A DNA stretch of 64,000 bases from Caenispirillum salinarum AK4 (GTDB lineage Bacteria; Pseudomonadota; Alphaproteobacteria; Rhodospirillales; Rhodospirillaceae), in assembly GCF_000315795.1 (NCBI RefSeq), contig NZ_ANHY01000008.1, positions 124,001-188,000 of the forward strand, read 5' to 3'. A model generated the notes under the pieces. It saw only the letters and a list, made by a program, of their open reading frames with translations, searched no databases and was not told the origin of the DNA. Position numbers and translations under genes: made by a program. Shown in pieces: positions 18,027-28,002 of the stretch (its first letter is position 1; each line of letters begins with the position of its first letter).

Positions 18027-18764
18027 TTATGCCGCCGCCATCAGCAGCGCCGCGAAGCCGGCCGCGCCGATCAGGAACGGCCCGAACCGGCTGGCCTGTT
18101 CGTCGGGCAGTTCCTCCTTCATCACGTTCAGGATGGTGGCGCCGGCCAGCAGCGCGAAGAACGCCGCCAGCACGGCCTCCGACACGTCGACCGCCAGCCC
18201 GACGCCGAACCCCGCCGCCAGGGCCGTCACCAGCACCCACCGCCCCGTTCTGCGGTAGGCGCGGCCGTGGTGGGTTGCTAGGCCCCGGTCGACCACCACC
18301 AGGTGCAGCGTCATGGCGGCCGCATAGAGCGCCAGGCTCCACAGGCCGGGCTGTTCGCGGTGGAGCAGCAGGTAACCGATCAGAACGTTGTAGAGCGCGA
18401 AACTGCCCAGGTGAAGGGCGAAGATGCCGGGCGGCGGGGCCTCCGGCCGGTCGGCGTCGCGCGGGCCGGGTCGGTGGGCGATGATGAGGCGCTCCAGCCC
18501 GTAAAATCCCGTCAACCCCGCCAGGGCGACGGTGTAGACCGCCAGCTCGCCCACCGGCAGGTGGTCGGGGGTCGCGTCGGCCAGATGCGCCTCCACCGCC
18601 GCCAGTTCAGGCAGGATGTGGACGAAGACGTAGGCGACGGAGACGCCGCCCGCCGCCGAAAGCCAGCGGCTGCGCGGGCGTACGTCCAGCGCCTTCAGCC
18701 GGCCGGCGAAAGCGTGGGCGGCGAGCAGGGGCAGAAGGGCGAGGAGGGCGGGAAGGGTGTCCAT
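18027..18764 (-). CDS. ZIP-like integral membrane protein
   Basis: 245 residues with about seven hydrophobic helices. Segments YVFVHILPELAAVEAHL and LLAGATILNVMKEELPDE resemble ZIP metal-transporter helices, with His and Glu side chains inside the membrane. The usual ZIP HxxxE metal-binding pair is only partly present, so zinc transport is a weak inference. The start at 18764 was chosen because it begins directly at the first helix. It is convergent with the preceding kinase gene. Confidence 0.7.
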   Translation of the reverse strand: MDTLPALLALLPLLAAHAFAGRLKALDVRPRSRWLSAAGGVSVAYVFVHILPELAAVEAHLADATPDHLPVGELAVYTVALAGLTGFYGLERLIIAHRPGPRDADRPEAPPPGIFALHLGSFALYNVLIGYLLLHREQPGLWSLALYAAAMTLHLVVVDRGLATHHGRAYRRTGRWVLVTALAAGFGVGLAVDVSEAVLAAFFALLAGATILNVMKEELPDEQASRFGPFLIGAAGFAALLMAAA

Positions 18765-18797
18765 GCGCCCATGACGCCGCGCCACCACGAACCGTTC

Positions 18798-18830
18798 AAA
18801 AAAAGCGAGGGGACCCGCATGGGTCCCCTC
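18798..18830 (-). terminator. Intrinsic terminator of the acyl-CoA dehydrogenase gene
   Basis: Perfect 10-base stem (18807-18816 with 18821-18830), four-base loop and, on the minus strand, GC followed by seven T. Lies 28 bases after the stop at 18858. Confidence 0.9.
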
Positions 18831-18857
18831 AACCGTCCCTCGGTGGCCTGGCGGAGC

Positions 18858-20642
18858 TTAGAGATCGACGGCGAACTCGTCTTCCGTCACGTCCATCACC
18901 GGGCCGGCACCGGCGGTGACGGCGGCCAGGTGGCCCGAGTGCTGGGGCAGCAGGTTGGTGATGTAGAACCGCGCCGTCGCCAGCTTGGCCGAGTGGAAGG
19001 TCGGGTCACCCTCGCCGGCCGCCTTGGCCTTGGCGGACGCGACGGCGGCCTTCACCATCATCCAGGCACCGGCGACGGTGCCGAACAGGCGCAGGTACGG
19101 ATAGGCGGCGGCGGCCACGGTGACCGGGTCGGCGCCGACCAGCGCGTCGGTGGCCTTCTGCAGGCTGTCGATGCCCTCGGCCAGGGCCTCGCCCATGTAG
19201 GCCAGGTCGCCTTCGGCGGTCTTCACGGTCTCGCGCATCTCGGCGATGCAGGAGGCCGCCGCCGCGCCCTTGTCGCGGGCGACCTTGCGGAACACCAGGT
19301 CGTTGGCCTGGATGCCGTTGGTGCCTTCGTAGATGGGCGCGATGCGGGCGTCGCGGTAGTACTGGGCGGCACCCGTTTCCTCCACGAAGCCCAGGCCGCC
19401 GTGCACCTGCACGCCCAGGCTCGCGACCTCGACGCCGATGTCGGTGGACCAGGCCTTGACCACCGGGGTCAACAGGGCGACGCGCTCGGCGGCGGCCTTG
19501 CGGACCTCGGGCTCGGCATGGCGCTCGGCCACGTCGAACTGCGCCATGGCATAGTAGGCCAGCGCGCGGGTCGCTTCGGTGTACGCCTTCATGGTCAGCA
19601 GCATGCGGCGCACGTCGGCGTGGGCGATGATGGTGGGGACCTTGTCGCCCTTGAAGCCGACCGGCTTGCTCTGCACGCGCTCCTGCGCGTAACCCAGCGC
19701 CTTCTGGTAGGCGCGTTCGGCGATGGACACACCCTGCAGGCCGACGTTCAGGCGGGCGTTGTTCATCATCATGAACATGTATTCCAGCCCGCGGTTCTCC
19801 TCGCCGACCAGATAGCCGGTGGCCCCGCCGTCGTCGCCATAGGCCATGACGGCCGTCGGGCTCGCGTGGATGCCCAGCTTGTGCTCCAGCGACACGCAGC
19901 GCACGTCGTTGCGCTCACCCACCGAACCGTCGGCGGTGACGGTGTACTTGGGCACGATGAACAGGCTGATGCCCTTCACGCCCTCGGGCGCGTCGGGCGT
20001 GCGGGCGAGCACCAGATGGACGATGTTGTCCGTCATGTCGTGGTCGCCGTAGGTAATGTAGATCTTCTGGCCGATGATCTTGTAGGTGCCGTCGTCGTTG
20101 CGTAGCGCCTTGGTGCGCACCTGCGACAGGTCCGAGCCGGCGGCGGGCTCGGTCAGGTTCATGGTGCCGGTCCATTCGCCGGAGACCATCTTTTCCAGGT
20201 AGGTGCGCTTCTGCTCCTCCGTGCCGTAGTGGCTGATCACCTCGCAGGCGCCCTGGTTGAGCATGGGGCACAGGCCGAAGCTCATGTTGGCGGACTGCCA
20301 CATCTCGTTGCAGGCGGTCGCGAGCGTCCACGGCAGGCCCTGGCCGGCGTATTCGGGGTCGAAGGGCACGCCGTTCCAGCCGCCCTCGGCGAACTGCTTG
20401 TAGGCGTCCTTCCAGCCCGGCGCCGTGCGCACGACGCCGTTTTCCAGGACGGCGCCGTGCTGGTCGCCTTCCCAGTTCAGGGGCGAAAGAACGCCGTGGG
20501 CGAACTTGCCGGCTTCCTCCAGGACCGCATGCACCAGGTCCTCGGAGGCCTCTTCATAGCCGGGAAGGGCGGCGACATCATCCATGCCGGCCAGCTTCAG
20601 CGCGAAGCTCATGTCCTTCAAAGGCGCAGTGTATTCAGCCAT
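18858..20642 (-). CDS. Acyl-CoA dehydrogenase (DmdC-like)
   Basis: 594 residues, typical of the long acyl-CoA dehydrogenases (FadE/DmdC type), which have an extra C-terminal domain. Visible: MNLTEPAAGSDLSQVRTKA (FAD/substrate loop), YITYGDHDMTDN, GYLVGEENRGLEYMFMMMN, VQVHGGLGFVEETG, and IYEGTNGIQANDLV, in which the Glu is the likely catalytic base. Substrate is unproven; 3-methylmercaptopropionyl-CoA or medium/long acyl-CoA are the options within this subfamily. It is divergent from the seven-PAS kinase. Confidence 0.9.
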   Translation of the reverse strand: MAEYTAPLKDMSFALKLAGMDDVAALPGYEEASEDLVHAVLEEAGKFAHGVLSPLNWEGDQHGAVLENGVVRTAPGWKDAYKQFAEGGWNGVPFDPEYAGQGLPWTLATACNEMWQSANMSFGLCPMLNQGACEVISHYGTEEQKRTYLEKMVSGEWTGTMNLTEPAAGSDLSQVRTKALRNDDGTYKIIGQKIYITYGDHDMTDNIVHLVLARTPDAPEGVKGISLFIVPKYTVTADGSVGERNDVRCVSLEHKLGIHASPTAVMAYGDDGGATGYLVGEENRGLEYMFMMMNNARLNVGLQGVSIAERAYQKALGYAQERVQSKPVGFKGDKVPTIIAHADVRRMLLTMKAYTEATRALAYYAMAQFDVAERHAEPEVRKAAAERVALLTPVVKAWSTDIGVEVASLGVQVHGGLGFVEETGAAQYYRDARIAPIYEGTNGIQANDLVFRKVARDKGAAAASCIAEMRETVKTAEGDLAYMGEALAEGIDSLQKATDALVGADPVTVAAAAYPYLRLFGTVAGAWMMVKAAVASAKAKAAGEGDPTFHSAKLATARFYITNLLPQHSGHLAAVTAGAGPVMDVTEDEFAVDL

Positions 20643-20884
20643 TTCCAGTTCCTTCCCAGTCGATCTCAGGCTGCGGCGACGCCTTCACCGCCGCGCGCGT
20701 GCCGCGCAGGGTGACCCATACGTCACCGGCGCGCAAGAGGGCAGCCGGGGGCGCGACGCCTATTGTCATGGAAACGATATCGATACCGTAGACCATTGAA
20801 CCGGTGGCGGGGCCGCCGCATGTTGTGCATACTACTTTTGATACGGCCCGGCCGGCGCACAAGTGTCAACCGGTAGGGACGGAT

Positions 20885-23800
20885 ATGCGCCGGATGCGGG
20901 GGCATCCCAAGCGGATATACGTTGGGGGAACAGGAGAGCGACGGTCGACGGTGGACACGCGGGCACCCTCGGACGAGGCACAGACGAAACACCACGCGGT
21001 CGACGCCTCGGGGGACGCGGCGCCGGCGTTGACGCATGTGCCGGCTCCGGCCCTGGATTCCCTTGGTGCCGGCATTGCGGTCTACGGGTCCGATGACCGG
21101 CTGGTTCACGCGACACCGCGGCTGAAAGCCATGTTTCCGCAGCTTGCGGCCGCCATGCGGCCGGGCACGCGCTTCGCCGACCTCGCGGCGCAGGCCGCCC
21201 GCAGCGGGCTGTTCCATGGCCTGCCCGACCAGGTCGCGGCCCAGCGTATCAGCCTGGTCGACCGGGCGCCGGCGGCCGAAGAGCTGCCGCTGACCGATGG
21301 GCGCTGGATGCTGCTGGAGGTCAGCCGGATCGACGGCGGCGGCCACACGGTCAGCTACACCGACATCACCGCCTTCCGGCGCCGGCAGCAGGACCTGGAG
21401 GCGCGCGAGGATCGCCTGGCGCTGGCCATGAAGGCCAGCCGCGAAGGCATCTGGGACTGGGACGTCGAGGCCGGCTCGCTCTACTTCTCGCCGCGCTGGA
21501 AGGAAATCCTGGGCTACGCCGAGGACGAGATCGAAAATTCCTGGGCGACGTGGCGCGCCCTGGCGCATCCCGACGACCGCCCGGCGGTGGAGGCCCGCAC
21601 GCGCGACGCCATGGAGCCGCCCGAGGACGGCGAGGCGCCCGGCGACGGCGGATACGAGGTGGAGTTCCGCATGCGTCACCGCGACGGGACGTGGCGGCGC
21701 ATCCGCAGTCGCATTCACATCAGTCGCGGCGCGGACGGGAAGGCGAGGCGGCTGGTCGGCACCCACGCCGACGTCACCGACCTGCGCGCCGCGCAGCAGC
21801 GCCAGGCCTGGAGCGCCTCGCGCCTGGCCGAGGCCGAGCGGATCGCCTCCCTCGGCAGTTGGGAACGTGACGCCCAGGGGCGCGAGGAGTGGTCGCCGGG
21901 CTTCTATGCCCTGCTCGGCCTGCCCGAGGACACGCCGCCCTCGCGCGAGGTCCTGCAGCGGGTGGTGCATCCCGAGGACCGGGCCCGGCTGGACTTCTGC
22001 GTCGACCGGGGCGGTTGCGCCATGCGCATCATCCGCCCCGACGGGGCGGTGCGCGAGATCGCCTGCAGCGTCAAGCAGGAAACCGATGCCGAGGGCCGCG
22101 TGGTGCGCACCATCGGGGCGTGGCTGGACGTCAGCCTGCTGCGGGCGGTGGAAGACCGGGCCGCCCGCGCCGAGGTCCATCTGCTGGGTGCGGTGGAGAC
22201 GGTGGCCGACGGCGTCATCCTGCTGGACCCCGACATGCGGGTGGTGCTGGTCAACAGCCGCTACATCGACGGCTTCCCCGGCCTCGAGACTTATCTTCAG
22301 CCCGGCGAATCGTTCCTGGATTTCCTCAAGGTGCTGAAGGCCAACGGCATGGTCCGGTGGTTCGACGGGGTGCACGGCGACGACGACTGGCTGACCCCGC
22401 GCCTCGGCACCCTGGGCGCCCGTGAGGACCCGTTCGAGATGGAGCTGTCGGACGGGCGGTGGTTTCTCATCAAGGAAACCCGGACGGTCGACGATTACAT
22501 CCTGATCGTGCGCACCGACATCACGGCGCTCAAGCGGCGCGAGGCCGAGTTGCTGGAGAGCCAGGCCCGGTTCCAGGCCATGTTCGACAACTCGGTGCAG
22601 TTCATCGGCCTGCTGGCGCGCGACGGGACGCTTCTGAAGGTCAACCGCACGGCATTGCGGTTCATCGACCACGAGGAAGGGGACCTGATCGGCCGCCCGT
22701 TCTGGCAGACGCCGTGGTGGACGCACGATCCCGCGGCGCAGAACCGTCTGAAGGAGGCCTTGAAGACCGCCGCGGCCGGGCGCGCCGACCGTTTCGAGGC
22801 GACCCACGAAGACACCGCGGGCACCGCGCATGTGGTGGATGTCAGCATCACCCCCGTGTTCGGGCCGGCGGGGCAGATCATACACCTCATCGCCGAAGGT
22901 CGGGACCTGACGGCCCAGCGCGAGGCCGAGGGCGCGCTCCGCCGCAACGCCCGGTTCGTGCAGGCCCTGGGTGACACGGCGCAGACACCGATCTACGCCC
23001 ACGACTCGGCGGGCCGCTACGTCTTCTGCAACGATGCCTTCGCGCTGGCCGTGGCGCGCCCGCAGACGGAGATCATCGGCAAGTCGCTGTTCCATGTCGC
23101 CATGCGCGAGCACGGCGTGAACATGCAGGAGATCAACCGCGACCTGCTCCAGGCCGGCGGCAGCCTGACTTACGAGGCCCGGGTGACCATGCCCGACGGC
23201 TCGGCGCGCGACATGATCGTCACCAAGTCCACCTACGGCGGGGACTCGGCGGGGCCCGAGGGCATCGTCACCGTCCTGACCGACATCTCCCGGCAGAAGG
23301 AGGTCGAGCGGCGGTTCGCCGATTTCGCGCGGTCCTCGGCCGACTGGTTCTGGGAAATGGACAAGCAGGGACGGTTCACCTACGTCTCCGACCGCATCGC
23401 CGAGGCGACGGCGCTGCGCGCCTCCGACCTGATCGGCAAGCGGCGCGATGACATCGTCGACACCACCTGGAACCCCGAGGCGCTGCGGTCCTACTGGGAT
23501 GCCCTGGAAACCCGCCGGCCGGTGCGCGACTTCACCTACCGGACCGTCCCCATTGATGGCCGGGTTCATTACATCCGCATTACGGCGGTGCCGGCCCATG
23601 ACGTGAACGGCAATTTCATCGGGTTCCGTGGCACCGGCTCGGAGGTCACGGCCGAGGCCGAGGCGGCGGCTGCCCTGCGTGCCGCCAAGGAGGCCGCCGA
23701 GATCGCCAGCCGGTCGAAGACCGAGTTCCTGGCCGCCATGAGCCACGAGCTGCGCACGCCGCTGAACGCCATCATCGGATTCTCCGAAATCATGCAGATG

Positions 23801-24418
23801 CAGGCGCTGGGGCCGCTGGGCAGCGAGACCTACCTGGATTATGCCCGCGACATCCGGGCCTCGGGCGAGCATCTGCTGACCATGGTCAACGATGTGCTCG
23901 ATGCCTCGCGGCTGGAAATCGGCAAGCTGGAACTGCACGAGGAAGAGGTGGAGTTGTCGCGCCTTGCCGACGCGGCGGTCCACCTGATGAGCCAGCGCGC
24001 CGAAGATGCCGGCGTCGCCCTGCATGTGGACGTGCCCGAGGGGATGCCGCTGCTGCACGCCGACGGCGGCCGCCTGAAGAAGGTGCTGACGAGCCTGCTG
24101 TCCAACGGCGTCAAGTTCACGCCCGAGGGCGGCACGGTCACCCTTGCCATGCGCCTGACCGGCGACGGATGCCTGGAAATGACCGTGCGCGATACCGGCA
24201 TCGGCATGTCCGACGAGCAGGTGGGCCAGGCCTTGCAGCCCTTCACCCAGCTCGACGCGGCTTTGTCGCGTCGCTACGAAGGCATCGGCCTCGGCCTGAC
24301 GCTCGCAAAGGACCTCGTGGAACTGCACGGAGGGTGCCTTGGCATCAAGGGCGTGACCGGCGAGGGGACCACCGTCACCGTGGTCCTGCCCGCCGACCGG
24401 GTGCAGGCCCGAGGGTGA
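20885..24418 (+). CDS. Cytoplasmic multi-PAS sensor histidine kinase
   Basis: About 1177 residues with no membrane helix: a soluble kinase. Seven PAS-like modules can be counted in order, starting near SLGAGIAVYGSDDRLVHA and ending with DWFWEMDKQGRFTYVSD; PAC-type ends such as HTVSYTDITAFRRRQ recur. The transmitter has FLAAMSHELRTPLNAIIGF, LLSNGVKFTPEGG, DTGIGMS and GIGLGLTLAKDL. No receiver domain. The start is uncertain: ATG 20885 has AGGGA close upstream; GTG 20951 has AGGAGAG at about 15 bases. No response regulator is nearby. Confidence 0.9.
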   Translation: MRRMRGHPKRIYVGGTGERRSTVDTRAPSDEAQTKHHAVDASGDAAPALTHVPAPALDSLGAGIAVYGSDDRLVHATPRLKAMFPQLAAAMRPGTRFADLAAQAARSGLFHGLPDQVAAQRISLVDRAPAAEELPLTDGRWMLLEVSRIDGGGHTVSYTDITAFRRRQQDLEAREDRLALAMKASREGIWDWDVEAGSLYFSPRWKEILGYAEDEIENSWATWRALAHPDDRPAVEARTRDAMEPPEDGEAPGDGGYEVEFRMRHRDGTWRRIRSRIHISRGADGKARRLVGTHADVTDLRAAQQRQAWSASRLAEAERIASLGSWERDAQGREEWSPGFYALLGLPEDTPPSREVLQRVVHPEDRARLDFCVDRGGCAMRIIRPDGAVREIACSVKQETDAEGRVVRTIGAWLDVSLLRAVEDRAARAEVHLLGAVETVADGVILLDPDMRVVLVNSRYIDGFPGLETYLQPGESFLDFLKVLKANGMVRWFDGVHGDDDWLTPRLGTLGAREDPFEMELSDGRWFLIKETRTVDDYILIVRTDITALKRREAELLESQARFQAMFDNSVQFIGLLARDGTLLKVNRTALRFIDHEEGDLIGRPFWQTPWWTHDPAAQNRLKEALKTAAAGRADRFEATHEDTAGTAHVVDVSITPVFGPAGQIIHLIAEGRDLTAQREAEGALRRNARFVQALGDTAQTPIYAHDSAGRYVFCNDAFALAVARPQTEIIGKSLFHVAMREHGVNMQEINRDLLQAGGSLTYEARVTMPDGSARDMIVTKSTYGGDSAGPEGIVTVLTDISRQKEVERRFADFARSSADWFWEMDKQGRFTYVSDRIAEATALRASDLIGKRRDDIVDTTWNPEALRSYWDALETRRPVRDFTYRTVPIDGRVHYIRITAVPAHDVNGNFIGFRGTGSEVTAEAEAAAALRAAKEAAEIASRSKTEFLAAMSHELRTPLNAIIGFSEIMQMQALGPLGSETYLDYARDIRASGEHLLTMVNDVLDASRLEIGKLELHEEEVELSRLADAAVHLMSQRAEDAGVALHVDVPEGMPLLHADGGRLKKVLTSLLSNGVKFTPEGGTVTLAMRLTGDGCLEMTVRDTGIGMSDEQVGQALQPFTQLDAALSRRYEGIGLGLTLAKDLVELHGGCLGIKGVTGEGTTVTVVLPADRVQARG

Positions 24419-24576
24419 TCGGGCTTGGCGCAGGGGCCGGGCGGATAGCCGTCATATACCCTTAATTAGACCATGGTATCTCTGAAACATCCTTTTTACT
24501 AAACGTTAAACACCTCCTCACAGCGGCGCTGTGTCGGCCGTCATGGCAGTCTCGTCTCGAGGGATAAGGAGACACC

Positions 24577-24852
24577 ATGATGACCCAGACCAAGACCGCG
24601 CCCGTTCGTGACCTGCTGACCACCGCCCGCGCCTCGCGCGAGTCCGCCGCCGCGTTCCGGGCGGAAGTGGAGCGGCTGAAGACCGTGTCCTTCGAGGGAA
24701 CGCTGGCCGCCGTGGTCGAATTCCGCCTGATGGCCCGCGCCATGACCGAAGGCCGCTCGCCGGGCGAGGCCCTGCGCGAGGCCCGTGCCGCCACGGCGGC
24801 GCGCAGCAGCGCCGTCTCGGGCGCCGCGCCCCTGCCCATGGCGGCTGAATAA
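24577..24852 (+). CDS. Small hypothetical protein
   Basis: 91 residues, Ala/Arg-rich, predicted helical throughout (ESAAAFRAEVERL then EGTLAAVVEFRLMARAM). No signal peptide, no membrane helix, no recognised family. A good ribosome site (AAGGAGA, seven bases) and an AT-rich upstream region (24455-24510, with TTAATTAGACC and TTTTTACTAAACGTTAAA) favour a real gene with its own promoter. Confidence 0.6.
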   Translation: MMTQTKTAPVRDLLTTARASRESAAAFRAEVERLKTVSFEGTLAAVVEFRLMARAMTEGRSPGEALREARAATAARSSAVSGAAPLPMAAE

Positions 24853-24893
24853 AGGCGTCAAGGCAGGGTCAAGGTTGTCCGAATACGGCGGTG

Positions 24894-25217
24894 TCAGGCC
24901 CAGCCGAGCGCCCGCAGCCCGGCGATGGCGCCGGCACCGGCCACCATGGCGATCAGCGGGTTGCGGGTCGCCAGCGCCGTGACGGCGGTGAGGGCCGCCG
25001 CCGCCAGGCCGGGCAGCCCCAGGTCGGCGACCGCCGGCACGACCAGGGCCAGCAGGACGATGCCCGGCAGCCGCTCCAGGCCCGCGGCGATCGGGCCGCG
25101 CCGTGGCAGGCGCTCCGCCAGCAGCAGCCCGCCAAGGCGCAGGGCATAGGTGCCGATGGCGACGCCGATGATGACCAGCGTCAGCGGGTCGAGCGTTAAT
25201 GACCACGCCTCAGGCAT
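24894..25217 (-). CDS. AzlD family branched-chain amino acid exporter subunit
   Basis: 107 residues with about four membrane helices and the AzlD pattern LVIIGVAIGTYALRLGGLL, RLPGIVLLALVVPAV and ATRNPLIAMVAGAGA. AzlD works with AzlC as the small subunit of a branched-chain amino acid (or related analogue) exporter. Its start overlaps the end of azlC by eight bases, so translation is coupled. Confidence 0.9.
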   Translation of the reverse strand: MPEAWSLTLDPLTLVIIGVAIGTYALRLGGLLLAERLPRRGPIAAGLERLPGIVLLALVVPAVADLGLPGLAAAALTAVTALATRNPLIAMVAGAGAIAGLRALGWA

Positions 25218-25980
25218 CGGACAAGGCCTCCTCGCCGTTCGCGCCGTTTTCGGCGCCGCCCGAAAGGGCGTGCTGGATGACGGTGGCGGCAAAGCCGGCG
25301 GCAGCGGCGATCAACACGTACCACTTGCCCGGCAGCATTTCGGCGGCGATCCAGGCGGTGGCGCCGGTGACGATCCACGGCAGCAGGTCGCCGCGGCCCT
25401 TCCACAGACCCAGCGCCAGTGCCAGGAACACCGCGGTGAAGGCGAAATCCAGGCCCAGCACGTGCGGGGCCGGCAGGAAGTTGCCCGCCACATGCCCGGC
25501 GGCGCTGGCGGCGTGCCAGAAGGCCGCAAGGCACAGACCGCCGCCCAGAAGATGGGCCGGCCCCGGCATGGCGCCGCCGTTCACTCCGCCCGCCCGGGCA
25601 ACGCCGTTCATGGTCACCGCCCAGTTCTCGTCGGCCACCAGATGCATTCCCAGCGCCTTGTGGTGGAGGGGGCGGCCGGTGAAGACGGGCCGCAGGCTGG
25701 CACCCACCAGCAGGTAGCGCAGGTTGATGATCAGCGCGGCCAGGATGATTTCCGCCACCACGGCCGTGGGTGTCCACATCTCCACGATCAGGAATTGAGC
25801 GGCCCCGGCAAAGATGAACAGGTTCATGGCCACCATGTCGGCCAGCGCGATGCCCTTGCCGGCCGTCAGCACCCCGAAGACGGCGCCATAGCCGCTGACG
25901 GCGACGCCGATGCCCAGGTTGTCGCGCGCCCCGCGCCACAGGGCGCCGGGCGCATAGGAATCGCGGAGCCGCACCGTCAT
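25210..25980 (-). CDS. AzlC family ABC-independent amino acid exporter subunit
   Basis: 256 residues, about five to seven helices. The N-terminal region has NLGIGVAVSGYGAVFGVLTAGKG-like AzlC sequence, followed by FIFAGAAQFLIVEMW and AALIINLRYLLVGASLRP, the core signature. Partner of the overlapping AzlD gene. Start 25980 is preferred to an upstream in-frame ATG because alignment to the family begins there. No Lrp-like regulator gene adjoins the pair. Confidence 0.92.
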   Translation of the reverse strand: MTVRLRDSYAPGALWRGARDNLGIGVAVSGYGAVFGVLTAGKGIALADMVAMNLFIFAGAAQFLIVEMWTPTAVVAEIILAALIINLRYLLVGASLRPVFTGRPLHHKALGMHLVADENWAVTMNGVARAGGVNGGAMPGPAHLLGGGLCLAAFWHAASAAGHVAGNFLPAPHVLGLDFAFTAVFLALALGLWKGRGDLLPWIVTGATAWIAAEMLPGKWYVLIAAAAGFAATVIQHALSGGAENGANGEEALSDA

Positions 25981-26086
25981 CCCTCCAACTGATTTTGTAA
26001 GCATTGGACGGCAGCCTAGCATAGGTCAGTAAGGCTGTCCTGCTCCATTCTGCGGTAACGCGGTGGTCCATTCCGGCCACAGAAGA

Positions 26087-26114
26087 AGGGCCGGCTTTCG
26101 GGAAAGCCGGCCCT
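26087..26114. terminator. Perfect 13-bp hairpin between AzlC promoter region and lipoprotein gene
   Basis: Arms 26087-26099 and 26102-26114 are perfectly complementary with a two-base loop; no long T run follows on either strand. It lies just after the stop of the small lipoprotein gene (minus strand), so it is most likely its terminator. Confidence 0.65.
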
Positions 26115-26144
26115 CTGCAATCAGGGGAAGCGGTCGGACGGCGG

Positions 26145-26375
26145 TTACTGTGCCTGCTCCTGCATGGTGTCGCCGGTCTCTTCCATCTGCTCGCCCATGT
26201 TCTCGGCGGCGTCCTCCATGGCCTCGCCGCTTTCCTCCACGGACTCGTCGATGTTCTCGCCCAGTTGCTCGGCCGGGCCTTCGTCCTCGCAGGCGGCCAG
26301 AACAGGGGCGGTGAGGCCCAGGACCAGCGCGGTCAGGGCGGTCTTGGCGGAAAAACGGCTCTTGCGCAGGGTCAT
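26145..26375 (-). CDS. Small acidic lipoprotein
   Basis: 76 residues. Basic n-region, hydrophobic core and a lipobox ending LAAC near residue 28 mark an exported lipoprotein. The mature part is strongly acidic and helical, with repeated Glu-Met pairs (GEAMEDAAENMGEQMEETG), reminiscent of amphipathic or coiled-coil lipoproteins such as YdcA/Lpp-like small proteins. No family is recognised. Start 26375 follows from the signal sequence. Confidence 0.7.
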   Translation of the reverse strand: MTLRKSRFSAKTALTALVLGLTAPVLAACEDEGPAEQLGENIDESVEESGEAMEDAAENMGEQMEETGDTMQEQAQ

Positions 26376-26463
26376 GATGTCCCTCCTTGGTTGCGCTGTC
26401 ATCGTGACCCGTAAACGCGGCCGGGCGGCCGGTCGGTCCGTGGCAAAGCCGTGACTCGGTGTG

Positions 26464-27966
26464 TCATTGGGGCGCGTCTGCGTGGCGGTCGAGCACCAAC
26501 GCCGTCAGAAGCCGTACCCCCCAGCCGGTGGCGCCCGCCGGTCCCAGCGGCCGGTCGTCGTCCGACCGCCCGACGCCCGCCATGTCAACGTGCGCCCAGC
26601 GCTGGCCCGGCGCGGGAAAGCGGCGTAGAAATCGGGCGGCGTGCAGGGCGTCGGGCAGCCAGCGCATGACGGGGGCGCACTGGCGGATGTCGGCGATGGG
26701 GCTGTCCAGGTCCTCGTCGCGGGCGTGGGTGAGCGGCAGGCGCCACACCGGCTCCCCCACCGACCCGCCCGCCGATTCCAGCGCCCGGGCCAGGCCGTCG
26801 TCGGGCGTGTAGAGCCCGGCGTAATGGCGGCCGAGCGCGGTGACGACGGTGCCCGTGAGGGTGGCGATATCCACCACCACGCCGGGGCGCCGGTCCGCGG
26901 GTTCGGCGGCGAGCGTCGCCAGGGCATCGGCGAGCGCGAGGCGGCCCTCGGCGTCGGTGTCGATGACCTCGACCGTCAGGCCGTTGCGCGCGGTGACCAC
27001 GTCGCCGGGCCGGGTCGCGGCGGCGCCGGGCACGTTCTCGGCAATGGCGAGTACCGCCGTTACTGGACATGCAGCCTGCATGGAGGCCAGTGCGTGAACC
27101 GCTCCCAGCACGGCGGCGGCCCCGCCCATGTCGCCCTTCATATGCTCCATGCCGGCGCCGGGCTTCAGGCTCAGGCCCCCGGCGTCGAAGGTGATGCCCT
27201 TGCCGACAAGGCCGACCGGGCGCTGCCCCCCGCCGGTGCCGCGCCAGCGCAGGATCAGCAGCGCCGGCGGCTGGGCCGCCCCCTGTCCGACGGCGGCCAG
27301 CAGGCCGCAGCCGGCGTCCCGCAGGGCCTCGACGCCCTGGACCACCTCCACGGTCACGCCCAGCGCCTCCAGCGCCCGCGCCCGTTCCACGAACGCCGAA
27401 GGCGTCAGAATATTGCCCGGCGCCTCGCCCAGGTCGCGGGCGAGCAGCACGCCTTCAACCTCCGCCTTTGCGCGCACCCAAAGCTCCTCCGCCGCGCCGG
27501 TGGCGGCAACCCGGATGGCGGCGTGGGCAAGGGTGACGCGGTCCTCGTCGGCCGTCCGCGTGCGCCAGGGCGTGGGCCGGTGCGCCCGCAAGGCCAGTCC
27601 CTGGCCGAAGGCCGCCGCCGTGTCGGGCTCCAGTTCCAACGCCACCGCCACGGTATCCTCGCCCGACGTCAGAAGCTCGGCAGCCACCACTGCTCCCAGC
27701 CGCCGGGCGCGGTGGGCGTCCATGTCGCCAAAGGGGCCAAGGCCCAAAAGCAGCAGGCGGTTCGCGGTCATGCCCGCCGGGGCCTGGACGGTGACGCACT
27801 GGCCTTCTTTGCCCGAGAACCGGGGCGAGGCCGTCAGCGCGCGGGAGATCAGCCGATCGCCGTCCAGTCCGCGGGCGGTTGCGGTCTGGTTGCCGCCCTC
27901 CCACACGCCGACGACGAGTGCGGCTTCCGCGGCGGAGGGGCGGGAGGTGAAGGTGACGTCGAGCAT
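26464..27966 (-). CDS. M17 family leucyl aminopeptidase, divergent paralogue
   Basis: 500 residues; M17 metalloaminopeptidase. Visible: VGKGITFDAGGLSLKP and MKGDMGGAAAVLGAV (metal ligands and catalytic Lys/Arg region), IDTDAEGRLALADAL (the usual NTDAEGR with Ile-Asp replacing the first residues), and the closing WAHVDMAGV. It lies downstream of a second M17 gene on the same strand, separated by 270 bases. The two share the fold, but this copy is less canonical. Start 27966 fits the MLDVTFTS N-terminus; extension to 27984 has no support. Confidence 0.9.
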   Translation of the reverse strand: MLDVTFTSRPSAAEAALVVGVWEGGNQTATARGLDGDRLISRALTASPRFSGKEGQCVTVQAPAGMTANRLLLLGLGPFGDMDAHRARRLGAVVAAELLTSGEDTVAVALELEPDTAAAFGQGLALRAHRPTPWRTRTADEDRVTLAHAAIRVAATGAAEELWVRAKAEVEGVLLARDLGEAPGNILTPSAFVERARALEALGVTVEVVQGVEALRDAGCGLLAAVGQGAAQPPALLILRWRGTGGGQRPVGLVGKGITFDAGGLSLKPGAGMEHMKGDMGGAAAVLGAVHALASMQAACPVTAVLAIAENVPGAAATRPGDVVTARNGLTVEVIDTDAEGRLALADALATLAAEPADRRPGVVVDIATLTGTVVTALGRHYAGLYTPDDGLARALESAGGSVGEPVWRLPLTHARDEDLDSPIADIRQCAPVMRWLPDALHAARFLRRFPAPGQRWAHVDMAGVGRSDDDRPLGPAGATGWGVRLLTALVLDRHADAPQ

Positions 27967-28002
27967 GGCGGGCCCCATGAACATGCAGGCTGCATCAAGG
28001 CG

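Noticed and set aside
20723-24328. A 1201-codon open frame on the minus strand
   Set aside because: Shadow of the seven-PAS kinase; no recognisable domain and skewed composition.
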